This document shows, one piece after another, positions 25,725 through 33,661 of a DNA stretch of 64,000 nt. Source of the DNA: Saprospiraceae bacterium. GTDB taxonomy: Bacteria; Bacteroidota; Bacteroidia; Chitinophagales; Saprospiraceae. Below the pieces are notes generated by a model. It was not told the DNA's origin and did no database searches. It saw only the letters and a program-made list of their open reading frames with translations. The stretch's first letter is position 1, and every line of letters starts with the position of its first letter. The DNA lies in contig JAHDHH010000001.1 of the NCBI GenBank assembly GCA_020631405.1, positions 101,378 to 165,377 of the forward strand, given 5' to 3'. A program made the translations under genes and the position numbers.

Positions 25725-25908
25725 ATAATGACCAAAGAATAGTAAGAAGAAGCCGCATCGCAAAGAACTGATAAGAGTTAGGTTCTCTTAGAAAGTGAGA
25801 TGTGAGTTCCACATAATTGGATTTCGTCTTTTTATTATACGCTTATCTTTTTATGAGATTGGTTTATTGAATTTGGCAGTCCACGGCTCCCCGCCTGGAC
25901 TGTTTTTT
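25725..25908 (+). ncRNA. Possible small RNA or long ftsZ 3' UTR
   Basis: About 184 nt lie between a weak promoter-like TATACTTG (25711-25718) and a strong terminator. CCAAA near the 5' end can pair with TTTGG immediately before the terminator, and GATAAG with CTTATC inside, so a long closed structure is possible. The size is in the range of 6S RNA, but I cannot show the 6S fold. It may equally be a 3' UTR of ftsZ. Confidence 0.2.
25877..25908 (+). terminator. Intrinsic terminator at the end of the dcw cluster
   Basis: CAGTCCA (25877-25883) and TGGACTG (25896-25902) form a perfect 7-bp stem with a GC-rich 12-nt loop, followed directly by six T residues. Confidence 0.88.
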
Positions 25909-26058
25909 ATTTGTCATACTTGATTTTACTCGTAGACCAATGTTACTTTCAAGATACTATTTAAGTGCTGAATTACTGGATCTAGTAAGCCTTCTGATTC
26001 GAAATGTAAGAAGATTTCGATATCTAGTTTCCTTTATCTCCAAGTTTGACTAGCTCTG

Positions 26059-26799
26059 TTAGTCAATTATATATCCATCTACCATGTCGTAGGTCCACTG
26101 TCGAGCAATCTGAGCAGCTTCTTCTCCACTTTCAGCTTCGATGGGTTCTCCAATGATATGAAGTATGTGAGTGTTCAAGTGAGAAAACTGTCTAAAAAAC
26201 TGTGGAATAAGCTTTCCTTGTCTCCACATGTCTTTTTGGTGCTTGTATTCAATGGCAATTGGAACAATCGGAATATTGTGCTTGATAGCCTCTGTAAATG
26301 TGCCATAGCGATAGGGTAGTGGCATCACCTCACCAGAGGTCGTTCCTTCAGGATAGACTAGTACATTTTGTCCCGATTTCAAGACTTCAGTAGTAGTCTC
26401 TCTGACACTACTGCGGCTTTCTTTACTATCCCGCTTAACATACATTACGCCAGTCAACTTAGCTCCTTGATTCAAAATCGGGATGTCAGCTACCTCAGCT
26501 TTTGCAATGACAAAAGCATCTAATACTCGGCATGTGGCAATGGGATCTGACAGGGTCCTATGATTAGACACATACAAGGCAGCTGTATTAATTGGCTTTC
26601 CTTTATATTCTACCTTGATCCCTAGTAAGCGTTGACCAAACTTAAGCCAATTGCGCCTAAGATTGAATGCCCTTACCTGGTTGTGACCAAATATTGGGAT
26701 TGTAATGACGTAGAGTATTAAGACTAGTAATATCGAACCAAAACAAACAATAGCTCTGAATAAGGCTAGTAAAAGACCCGGAAATTTTAGCAGATTCAC
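26059..26799 (-). CDS. plsC: 1-acyl-sn-glycerol-3-phosphate acyltransferase
   Basis: 246 residues. An N-terminal membrane helix (about 8-32) is followed by the acyltransferase motifs: SNHRTLSDPI, an HX4D catalytic block (about 76-85), MYVKRDSKESRSS, and YPEGTTSGE (about 150-158). PlsC-type enzymes acylate lysophosphatidate to phosphatidate in phospholipid synthesis at the inner membrane. It lies 22 bp downstream of the DEAD-box helicase gene and is probably co-transcribed with it. Confidence 0.9.
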   Translation of the reverse strand: MNLLKFPGLLLALFRAIVCFGSILLVLILYVITIPIFGHNQVRAFNLRRNWLKFGQRLLGIKVEYKGKPINTAALYVSNHRTLSDPIATCRVLDAFVIAKAEVADIPILNQGAKLTGVMYVKRDSKESRSSVRETTTEVLKSGQNVLVYPEGTTSGEVMPLPYRYGTFTEAIKHNIPIVPIAIEYKHQKDMWRQGKLIPQFFRQFSHLNTHILHIIGEPIEAESGEEAAQIARQWTYDMVDGYIID

Positions 26800-26821
26800 A
26801 TAACAAATCTAATACAGAAAA

Positions 26822-28087
26822 TTATCTTCTACTATATTGTCTGCTATTTCTGCTATTTCTGCTATTCTTTCTGCTTGCAAAGAATTCTTGCTTTCTACGT
26901 TGCTTCTCTTTGTTCCACTCTTTTTTCTCAGCCTCAGTCATTGGTCTATCTGTCTGAGGATAAGGTTGATCATCGATGACTTTGATAGACTTGCCTATCA
27001 GTCGCTCTATGCCTTTAACGTAAGCATTTTCTTCTGGCTCAGAGATAGCAATAGCTATTCCTTTTTCACCTGCTCTTCCTGATCGACCTATTCTATGTAC
27101 ATAAGTCTCAGGCTCGTTAGGTATATCAAAGTTGATGACGTACTTCAACTTATCAATATCAATCCCTCTCGCAGCGATGTCAGTAGCTACTAAAACTCTC
27201 AATCTCCCATCTTTGAAGTCCTTAAGTGCTTTTTGCCTTTGATTCTGACTCTTGTTACCGTGGATTGCGGAAGCATGTAGGTTGACCTTTGTTAAGTTTC
27301 TAGCTATCCTGTCTGCACCATGCTTTGTCCTAGCGAATACGAGAACTTGTTGGATATCTTCACTCTTAATGATATGTTCTAAGAGGTCTTTTTTTGTAGT
27401 CCGGTTAGTGAAGTAAATGTACTGTTGTACCGTATCAGCAGTTGTTGATTGTGGAGTGACTTCAACTTTTACTGGATTGTCCAGTATTTGCTGAGATAGC
27501 TCTTGGATATTCTGTGGCATAGTTGCAGAAAAGAACAATGATTGTCTTTCTTCTGGCAATATCTTCAAGAGTTTTTTGATATCATGGATGAATCCCATGT
27601 CCAACATCCTGTCTGCTTCATCTAATACAAAAAGTTTGACAGTATCAATTTTTAGTAGACCTTGACTAATAAGGTCAAGCAGTCTACCAGGGGTAGCAAC
27701 TAAGATGTGGACACCTCTTTGAAGGCTTTTCACTTGAGCATGTTGTTTCACACCACCAAAGATCACTGTATGTCTGATGTTGGTATGCTTAGCATAATCA
27801 TTGATGTTTTCTCCAATCTGAATTGCCAATTCACGTGTAGGAGTGACGATAAGTGACCTAATGACTGGTCTCTTATTTTCAATTCCTTCGTTTTCTTGAA
27901 TAATTTGAATGATTGGAATAGAGAAAGCAGCTGTCTTACCAGTACCTGTTTGTGCTACTCCTAGCATATCTTTTCTGTCAAGTACAAGAGGTATTGCTTT
28001 TTCTTGTATTGGTGTAGGATGTGTATATCCTTTCTCGTCAAGCGCCTTTAATATTGGCTTGATAATGTTTAATTCGTCGAATCTCAT
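26822..28087 (-). CDS. DEAD-box RNA helicase (RhlE-like)
   Basis: 421 residues. All core motifs are present: Q motif HPTPIQEKAIP, motif I AQTGTGKTAAF (about 42-52), PTRELAIQI, LVATPGRLLD, DEADRMLDMGFI, SATMP, VLVFARTKHGADRIA, VATDIAARGIDID and HRIGRSGRAGEKG. The C-terminus is basic and ends in three Asn-Ser-Arg repeats, a probable RNA-binding tail. RhlE-type helicases remodel RNA in ribosome assembly, decay or cold adaptation. A perfect -7 element lies upstream on the minus strand. Confidence 0.93.
   Translation of the reverse strand: MRFDELNIIKPILKALDEKGYTHPTPIQEKAIPLVLDRKDMLGVAQTGTGKTAAFSIPIIQIIQENEGIENKRPVIRSLIVTPTRELAIQIGENINDYAKHTNIRHTVIFGGVKQHAQVKSLQRGVHILVATPGRLLDLISQGLLKIDTVKLFVLDEADRMLDMGFIHDIKKLLKILPEERQSLFFSATMPQNIQELSQQILDNPVKVEVTPQSTTADTVQQYIYFTNRTTKKDLLEHIIKSEDIQQVLVFARTKHGADRIARNLTKVNLHASAIHGNKSQNQRQKALKDFKDGRLRVLVATDIAARGIDIDKLKYVINFDIPNEPETYVHRIGRSGRAGEKGIAIAISEPEENAYVKGIERLIGKSIKVIDDQPYPQTDRPMTEAEKKEWNKEKQRRKQEFFASRKNSRNSRNSRQYSRR
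26841..26867. repeat. Three 9-bp tandem repeats in the helicase C-terminus
   Basis: CTGCTATTT is repeated at 26841 and 26850, with a third copy at 26859 ending in C instead of T. On the coding strand the repeat spells Asn-Ser-Arg three times. In-frame tandem units like this can gain or lose copies by slippage, changing the length of the basic tail. Confidence 0.75.
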
Positions 28088-28158
28088 AACTAATTTTAGA
28101 TTGTATCTCTTCTAAAAAGATCTTGCTAAGACTTAGTAAATGAGATGGAATAATGGCA

Positions 28159-28166
28159 CAAAGGTA
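28159..28166 (-). promoter_or_regulatory. Putative -7 promoter element for the helicase gene
   Basis: Minus strand TACCTTTG, an exact TAnnTTTG match, 71 bp before the helicase start at 28087. No clear -33 element. Confidence 0.45.
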
Positions 28167-28246
28167 ATACAATTAATTCATATATTATTTTTATTTAATA
28201 TGAGTCTTGTAATACTTGCCGAATAAGTTTGTTTCCAGGGAATAAT

Positions 28247-28277
28247 AAAAAAAGCCTTCAGGAAGAAGGCTTTTTTT
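28247..28277. terminator. Bidirectional terminator hairpin
   Basis: A7-GCCTTC (28247-28259) and GAAGGC-T7 (28265-28277) are perfect complements around AGGAA. The stem is flanked by a T-run on both strands, so it can stop transcription from either side. It lies beyond the pdhC terminator, so the transcript it ends is not obvious. Confidence 0.85.
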
Positions 28278-28404
28278 CTATTATAGGGTATTAGATTTTT
28301 CTGGTAGCTATAATCGGAAACTACCGAAATATGCTTTTTAGACGCTAGTCACAGGGTAGGTCACTTTATTTTTTAAAAAAAGTATCAAATATTTTCAAAA
28401 CTGC
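28278..28404 (-). ncRNA. Possible small RNA between two terminators
   Basis: On the minus strand this stretch lies between the pdhC terminator and a second intrinsic terminator, so an independent short transcript would explain the second one. It can form a GGTAG/CTACC stem. No clean TAnnTTTG element is seen; the best is AATATTTG near its 5' end. Read-through from pdhC is the alternative explanation. Confidence 0.2.
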
Positions 28405-28450
28405 AAATAAAAAAGTCGTAACACATTGAAATGTAGTGTGTTACGACTTT
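28405..28450 (-). terminator. Intrinsic terminator of pdhC
   Basis: AAAGTCGTAACACA (28412-28425) pairs perfectly over 14 bp with TGTGTTACGACTTT (28437-28450), extendable by two pairs with one wobble. On the minus strand the stem is followed by a T-rich stretch. It starts 25 bp after the pdhC stop. Confidence 0.88.
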
Positions 28451-28474
28451 GATTTATTTTAAAATTTATTTTCG

Positions 28475-29734
28475 TTACCTAAGTAACTTCATCGGGTTTA
28501 CTAAATAATCTCTCAATGTTTGTAAGAATGCAGCGCCTTTTGCCCCATCTACAATTCTATGGTCACATGAAAGAGTGACTTTCATTGTATTCCCTACTAC
28601 TATGTTGCCATCTTTTACCACAGGTTTCTGTACAATGGTACCCACAGCTAGGATACAAGCGTCAGGTGGATTAATGATGGCCGTAAATTCTGTAATACCA
28701 AACATTCCTAAATTAGAAATGGTGAAAGTATTACCTGTCATTTCATCCAAGCCTAGTTTTTTAACCTTGGCCTTGCCTGCAAGCTCTCTGATTTCACCGT
28801 AAATGACATTGAGTGACTTAGCATCAGCATGTTTGATTACTGGAACAAGGAGGCCATCTTCAACAGCAACAGCTACGCCTATGTTGATATCTCTATGATA
28901 TGTCATGGTATCTCCATTCCAAGAGCCATTGATGTCAGGATGCTTTCTTAATGCCGAAGCACAAGCCTTGACTACCATATCATTGTATGAGATACGCTGC
29001 TCTTCATCTTTATTCAGCATTTTACGTGCTGCTATAGCATTGTCCATGTCAATTTCCATAGTCAAGTAGAAGTGAGGAGCATCAAACTTGCTTTCTCCTA
29101 GTCTTCTTGCTATTGTCTTACGCATTTGTGTTACCTGTACGTCCCCATATTGGAAGTCAGGTAATGGACTGCTTTGTACTATTGCCGGTGCTGAAGCATT
29201 GGCTCCGCCGCTAGCAATAAACGCTTCAATATCTTTTTTTATAATTCTCCCACCTTCTCCACTTCCAGGTACTTGGCTAATATTGATCCCAGCATCAGAA
29301 GCGAGCTTTTTAGCAAGAGGAGAGGCTAATACCCTCCCTGAATTACTTGCTTGTGGTGCTTGCACAGGTGGTGGTGCTAATTTAACCACAGGAGCTGGCG
29401 CTGGAGTGGCCTTTGGAGCTACTGGCTCAGAAGCCGCGGCTGGTTCTGCTTGTGGAGCAGATGATGCTGCTTCTTTTAAGATTGCTTCAATGTCTTCACC
29501 TTCGTTACCTACTATTGCGATGATATCATCTACAGGTACAGCTCCTTCAGGAACCCCAATATGTAACAATACACCTTCGACATAGTTTTCAAGTTCCATT
29601 GTTGCCTTATCTGTTTCTACTTCGGCTAGGACATCTCCTGGTTTAACTTTATCACCGACTTTCATGAGCCATCCGATGATATTTCCCTCTTCCATGGTAT
29701 CGCTTAAGCGAGGCATTCTGATTATTTCCGCCAT
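28475..29734 (-). CDS. pdhC: Dihydrolipoamide acetyltransferase E2 (PDH complex)
   Basis: 419 residues. One lipoyl domain with the modified lysine in ETDKATMEL (about Lys 44), an Ala/Pro-rich linker (about 88-130), a peripheral subunit-binding domain (SPLAKKLASDAGINISQVPGS, about 138-158) and the catalytic acyltransferase domain with the active-site block SCDHRIVDGAKGAAFL near 385-400. It transfers the acetyl group to CoA in pyruvate dehydrogenase. The matching E1 and E3 genes are not adjacent; the fused E1 at 6942 may be from a different complex. Confidence 0.92.
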   Translation of the reverse strand: MAEIIRMPRLSDTMEEGNIIGWLMKVGDKVKPGDVLAEVETDKATMELENYVEGVLLHIGVPEGAVPVDDIIAIVGNEGEDIEAILKEAASSAPQAEPAAASEPVAPKATPAPAPVVKLAPPPVQAPQASNSGRVLASPLAKKLASDAGINISQVPGSGEGGRIIKKDIEAFIASGGANASAPAIVQSSPLPDFQYGDVQVTQMRKTIARRLGESKFDAPHFYLTMEIDMDNAIAARKMLNKDEEQRISYNDMVVKACASALRKHPDINGSWNGDTMTYHRDINIGVAVAVEDGLLVPVIKHADAKSLNVIYGEIRELAGKAKVKKLGLDEMTGNTFTISNLGMFGITEFTAIINPPDACILAVGTIVQKPVVKDGNIVVGNTMKVTLSCDHRIVDGAKGAAFLQTLRDYLVNPMKLLR

Positions 29735-29775
29735 AATATTTTAGAATTGTACTGTTCAATAAGCAAATAAAACAC

Positions 29776-29783
29776 CAAAAATA
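29776..29783 (-). promoter_or_regulatory. Putative -7 promoter element for pdhC
   Basis: Minus strand TATTTTTG, an exact TAnnTTTG match, 42 bp before the pdhC start. A TTG lies only 13 bp upstream, closer than usual. Confidence 0.4.
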
Positions 29784-29865
29784 ATAACTCGGTTGCCAAT
29801 CCATAGAATAAAAGCAAAAAATGCAGATTAAGAGTATATTTACATTTTTATAATATGACACTAAT

Positions 29866-30483
29866 TTGACTTATTCATCTAAAATAATATCCGACGCAGT
29901 CGATGCATTGAGTGCCTTGCCCAGTGTAGGCAAGAAATCTGCTATGCGTTTAGCTCTGCATTTGGCAGGTGATAGTTTTTCTAAAAAAGAAAAATTAATC
30001 AAGGCAATGGAAGCGATGCTCAATGACCTTAAAATCTGTAAAGACTGCTTTGCTTATTCAGACTCAGAGGTATGCTCTATCTGCACTAATCCTGTAAGAG
30101 ACAGAAGTACCGTATGCGTAGTTGAAAATATCAGAGACCTCATTGCAATAGAAGATACAGGGACTTATCAAGGGCTCTATCATGTATTAGGCGGAGTCAT
30201 ATCACCACTAGAAGGTGTTGGCCCAGAAAATCTAGAAATAGACTCTCTATTAGCCAGAATTGAACAATTGGGTAGTAAAGAGTTAGTTATGGCATTGAGT
30301 CCAACTATAGATGGTGAGACTACTATCTTTTACATCAGTAGACTACTAGAGGCTAAGGACATCACCATCTCCACAATAGCACGAGGCGTCTCATTCGGAG
30401 GAGACCTAGAATATGCTGACGAATTTACCCTTGGTAGATCAATTCAATCACGCTTACCTTATAGTCAGAGACAAATGTCGTAA
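29866..30483 (+). CDS. recR: Recombination mediator RecR
   Basis: 205 residues. The start is TTG at 29866, which gives MTYSSKIISDAVDALSALPSVGKKSA, the expected RecR N-terminus with its helix-hairpin-helix; the nearest ATG (29855) hits a stop after four codons. A four-cysteine zinc finger (CKDCFAYSDSEVCSIC, about 58-73) and a Toprim domain (VCVVENIRDLIAIEDTGTYQGLYHVLGG) follow. RecR works with RecO and RecF to load RecA on gapped DNA. The GT2 gene starts 9 bp after its stop. Confidence 0.94.
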   Translation: MTYSSKIISDAVDALSALPSVGKKSAMRLALHLAGDSFSKKEKLIKAMEAMLNDLKICKDCFAYSDSEVCSICTNPVRDRSTVCVVENIRDLIAIEDTGTYQGLYHVLGGVISPLEGVGPENLEIDSLLARIEQLGSKELVMALSPTIDGETTIFYISRLLEAKDITISTIARGVSFGGDLEYADEFTLGRSIQSRLPYSQRQMS

Positions 30484-30492
30484 TTTGCCACC

Positions 30493-32418
30493 ATGTGTGA
30501 CATTTCAGTCATTATTGTTAATTACAACGTAGAGTTTTTCTTGCGTCAATGTATAGAATCTGTCTTTGCAGCTTCTCATCAGTTGGACGTAGAAATCATT
30601 GTAGTTGACAACAATAGTGTTGACAACTCGCTTGGGATGCTTGAAAGAAACTTTCCAACAGTCACAGTCATTGCGAACACTGACAATGTGGGGTTCTCTA
30701 CAGCAAATAACCAAGGTATTGAGATTGCAACTGGGAAGTACACTTTGTTACTCAATCCAGATACCTTAATTCAAGAAGATACTCTGACTGCTTGTATAGA
30801 CTATGCTGAGCTTCATGACAACATAGGTGCCATCGGGGTCAAGCTTGTTGATGGTAGTGGTAATTTTCTACCAGAAAGCAAACGAGGGTTCCCAACTGTG
30901 TCAGCTGCATTTTTTAAAGTAACAGGTATTTATAAATTGTTTAAGCATTCATCTAAGATCAATGCCTACTATGCAGGTGGAGTAGGTGAGGATGAGATAG
31001 GACAAGTAGATGTATTGTGTGGCGCCTTTATGTTTATGCCCACTGAAGTATTGAGGTCAGTTGGTATGTTAGATGAGGACTACTTCATGTATGGAGAGGA
31101 TATCGACTTGAGTTATATGATTGGAAAGGCAGGAAAGCAGATTGTCTACTTGCCTACCACCTCAACTATTCATTACAAAGGGGAAAGCACAAAAAAGAGT
31201 AGTAAGAGTTATAACAATGCCTTCTATGGGGCAATGCAGATATTTATTAAGAAGCATTTCAAGACTTCATCGTCTGCAGTTACGCTGTTTTTTTTGAAAG
31301 TAGCGATTATGTTAGTCAGCCTCGTAGCCTTTGTCAAACAGCAAGTAGGCTCTTCTATCAGAATACTTTGTGACCTTGGCTTATCTTATGGGCTTGGCAA
31401 GGTGACCACTTGGTTGTGGGCTAGTCAATATTATCAAGACCCAAAGTACTTCGCTAATGCACCTTTTGAACTAGGATTGATTTCCCTCTGTGTATCCTTA
31501 GTTATTCTCCTCTTTTTAGTTGGGCATTATGATGAAGATGGCAAGCGAAAACGATTTCTCCCAGCAGTATTAGCCCTAGTAACGTTGACCTTAGTAATCT
31601 ATGGCATCTTGCCAGAAGACTACCGATTTTCAAGATTATTGATTTTTTCTTATTTGATGTTGGGAGCTCTGATTACGTTTTTGACCAGGGTTATCGCCAA
31701 TAGGTTAAGTAATAAATCAAAAGGGTATGACATTGAAGACGAACGATCTGTCATCCTTGTTGGTAATGAGGAGTCTATTGCTGAGTTAAAGCCCATAATT
31801 GTGGGGAGCAATACACAGATTCAAGGGGTCGTCTATCCGTCAAAAGATAATGAGTATGATACATCCTACTATGTAGGCAATACAACCAAGCTTCATGACT
31901 TAGTCAATGTCCTCAGTGTAAATGAAGTGATATTCTGCTCAAAGGATATCTCTATGAAGGAGATATTGCAAATCATGACTTACTTAGGGAGTAAGTTGAA
32001 ATATAAGATTGCAAACACAAATAATGACAACTACCTAGGCAGTGATAGCAGACACGAACCAGGTACTTGGTACACTACAGAAATAGCCTACAATATTAAT
32101 ACAGCATCAAATAAAAGACTAAAGCGAAGCTTTGATATTGTGTCAGCTTTGTTTCATATTGTTGCTTCCCCTTATATGTTACTCAGGTCTTCTCTGACTA
32201 GGACTATTCTTAGTGAGACATTTAATGTGTTGTTAGGTAAGAAGACATTGATAGGTTATGCACCCGATGCAACTTTGCCTATTAATAAAATTAGTGTGAT
32301 TAATATTTCAGAAGAGGGAAGAAGTCGCTTGCAAAACCAAACTGAGTATAATTATTGCAGGTACTACAGTATATGGAATGATGTGAACATTTGGATCAAT
32401 GCAATAATATATGGCTAA
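30493..32418 (+). CDS. GT2 glycosyltransferase fused to a degenerate sugar-transferase-like C-terminus
   Basis: 641 residues. Residues 1-about 255 are a rhamnosyltransferase-like GT2 domain: SVIIVNYNVEFFLRQCI, VVDNNSVDNS, NVGFSTANNQGI, LLLNPDT and a FMYGEDIDLSYMI block. Membrane segments follow at about 258-280, 322-345 and 355-400. Then come a Rossmann-like region (SVILVGNEESIAELKP) and a segment, KRLKRSFDIVSALFHIVASP, that resembles the membrane hairpin of WbaP-type phosphoglycosyl transferases, with NVLLGKKTLIGYAPD resembling their C-terminal 'NVLxGxMSLVGPRP'. The catalytic middle is missing. Likely cell-surface polysaccharide synthesis at the inner membrane. Overlaps the next gene by 8 bp. 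Confidence 0.8.
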   Translation: MCDISVIIVNYNVEFFLRQCIESVFAASHQLDVEIIVVDNNSVDNSLGMLERNFPTVTVIANTDNVGFSTANNQGIEIATGKYTLLLNPDTLIQEDTLTACIDYAELHDNIGAIGVKLVDGSGNFLPESKRGFPTVSAAFFKVTGIYKLFKHSSKINAYYAGGVGEDEIGQVDVLCGAFMFMPTEVLRSVGMLDEDYFMYGEDIDLSYMIGKAGKQIVYLPTTSTIHYKGESTKKSSKSYNNAFYGAMQIFIKKHFKTSSSAVTLFFLKVAIMLVSLVAFVKQQVGSSIRILCDLGLSYGLGKVTTWLWASQYYQDPKYFANAPFELGLISLCVSLVILLFLVGHYDEDGKRKRFLPAVLALVTLTLVIYGILPEDYRFSRLLIFSYLMLGALITFLTRVIANRLSNKSKGYDIEDERSVILVGNEESIAELKPIIVGSNTQIQGVVYPSKDNEYDTSYYVGNTTKLHDLVNVLSVNEVIFCSKDISMKEILQIMTYLGSKLKYKIANTNNDNYLGSDSRHEPGTWYTTEIAYNINTASNKRLKRSFDIVSALFHIVASPYMLLRSSLTRTILSETFNVLLGKKTLIGYAPDATLPINKISVINISEEGRSRLQNQTEYNYCRYYSIWNDVNIWINAIIYG

Positions 32419-33592
32419 GACTAAGCACAAGATAAAGCAACTAGTTGAACAACAACATGACGAAGTCGTAGAGATTCGTCGGCACTTGCATGCAAATCCA
32501 GAATTAAGTTTTGCTGAGTTCAATACTGCTGATTACATAGAGTCTATGCTGAAGTCTATGGGTCTTACTAGGGTACGGAGAAGTGCAACGACTGGTGTCA
32601 TTGTCGAATTAGGAAACCAACACAAGCCTACAATCTACCTGAGAGCAGATATCGATGCGCTACCTATCAAAGAGAGTAATGAAGTTGGATATAAGTCTAC
32701 AGTAGAAGGCGTGATGCACGCCTGTGGTCACGATGTCCATACCGCAACCTTACTTGGAGTGATCAAGGTGTTGAGTCAGATGGAAGCAGAATTGCCTTAT
32801 CATACAGTATGTGTTTTTCAGCCTGGAGAAGAGAAACTCCCCGGAGGAGCCTCACTACTTATTAAAGATGGTCTATTTGATCAGAGTAATCAAGGTAGAA
32901 TGGTAGGCAATCATGTCCATCCTCCGTTGCAGGCTGGCCAGGTTGGCTTCAAGTCAGGAATGTATATGGCATCAGCCGATGAACTATATCTTACCATAAA
33001 GGGAAAGGGAGGTCATGGAGCCATGCCTCATTTGACGATAGATCCTCTTCCTATAGTTGCAGAGATAGTACAGTCACTACAGACACTAGTCAGTAGATAT
33101 GCCAATCCTTCTACACCAACGGTATTGACCTTTGGGAAGATTAATTCAGTTGGTGGAGCAACTAATATTATTCCTGATACTATTGAACTTCAAGGGACAT
33201 TCAGGACTTTTGATGAAAAATGGAGGTTCGAAGCCCATCGGTTGATCAAAGCAAGGATTGATGGAATTTGTCTGGGCTATGGCGCTAGTGCAAACGTAGA
33301 TATTAGAGTCGGCTACCCAACACTATACAATGATCCAGTATTTACGGAAATTTGCAAGAGCCACGCTATTGATTATCTAGGAGCCGAACAAGTCATTGAT
33401 ATCCCGATGAGGACTACATCTGAAGATTTTGCATTTTATTCTCAAGAGGTTCCTTCTTGTTTCTATCGGATAGGTACAGACAATCCCTCCCATGATTATT
33501 CTTCCTCAGTACATACTCCAAGCTTTGATGTAGATGAATCTTGCTTGTTGACCAGTGTAGGACTGATGTCTTATCTAGCATTTCAAGCTTAA
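32411..33592 (+). CDS. M20-family amidohydrolase (peptidase M20D type)
   Basis: 393 residues. N-terminal IRRHLHANPELSFAEFNTADYI, then the metal-binding MHACGHDVHTATLLG (about 99-113), VFQPGEEKLPGGASLLI (about 136-152), and an NHVHPPLQAG block. A dimerisation domain (about 185-300) contains GKGGHGAMPH. The family includes N-acyl amino acid, hippurate and IAA-amino acid hydrolases; the substrate cannot be told here. Start lies inside the glycosyltransferase gene, so the two are translationally linked although functionally unrelated. Confidence 0.9.
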   Translation: MAKTKHKIKQLVEQQHDEVVEIRRHLHANPELSFAEFNTADYIESMLKSMGLTRVRRSATTGVIVELGNQHKPTIYLRADIDALPIKESNEVGYKSTVEGVMHACGHDVHTATLLGVIKVLSQMEAELPYHTVCVFQPGEEKLPGGASLLIKDGLFDQSNQGRMVGNHVHPPLQAGQVGFKSGMYMASADELYLTIKGKGGHGAMPHLTIDPLPIVAEIVQSLQTLVSRYANPSTPTVLTFGKINSVGGATNIIPDTIELQGTFRTFDEKWRFEAHRLIKARIDGICLGYGASANVDIRVGYPTLYNDPVFTEICKSHAIDYLGAEQVIDIPMRTTSEDFAFYSQEVPSCFYRIGTDNPSHDYSSSVHTPSFDVDESCLLTSVGLMSYLAFQA

Positions 33593-33661
33593 ATACAATA
33601 CATTAAATATAATCTTAATAGATAAATTACTATCTTGCACTTTATTACACATTATTAATAA

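Larger units (their letters stand above)
25681..26058. other. Intergenic region after ftsZ
   Basis: 378 bp without a supported protein gene. The first part ends in a clear terminator at 25877-25908. A TATACTTG element at 25711-25718, one mismatch from TAnnTTTG, could start a short RNA ending at that terminator. A hairpin (TTGACTA 26046-26052 with TAGTCAA 26060-26066) overlaps the plsC stop. Confidence 0.5.
28088..28474. other. Intergenic region between the helicase and pdhC genes
   Basis: 387 bp with two strong hairpins. The one at 28405-28450 is the pdhC terminator. A second, symmetric hairpin lies at 28247-28277. The 127 bp between them contains a possible stem (GGTAG with CTACC) and no protein frame. 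The helicase promoter element is at 28159-28166. Confidence 0.6.

Noticed and set aside
26046..26066. Hairpin TTGACTA/TAGTCAA at the end of plsC as a terminator
   Set aside because: It overlaps the stop codon and is not followed by a T-run on either strand.
29088..29585. 165-codon open frame antisense to pdhC
   Set aside because: Produced by the Ala/Pro linker codons of pdhC; no independent support.
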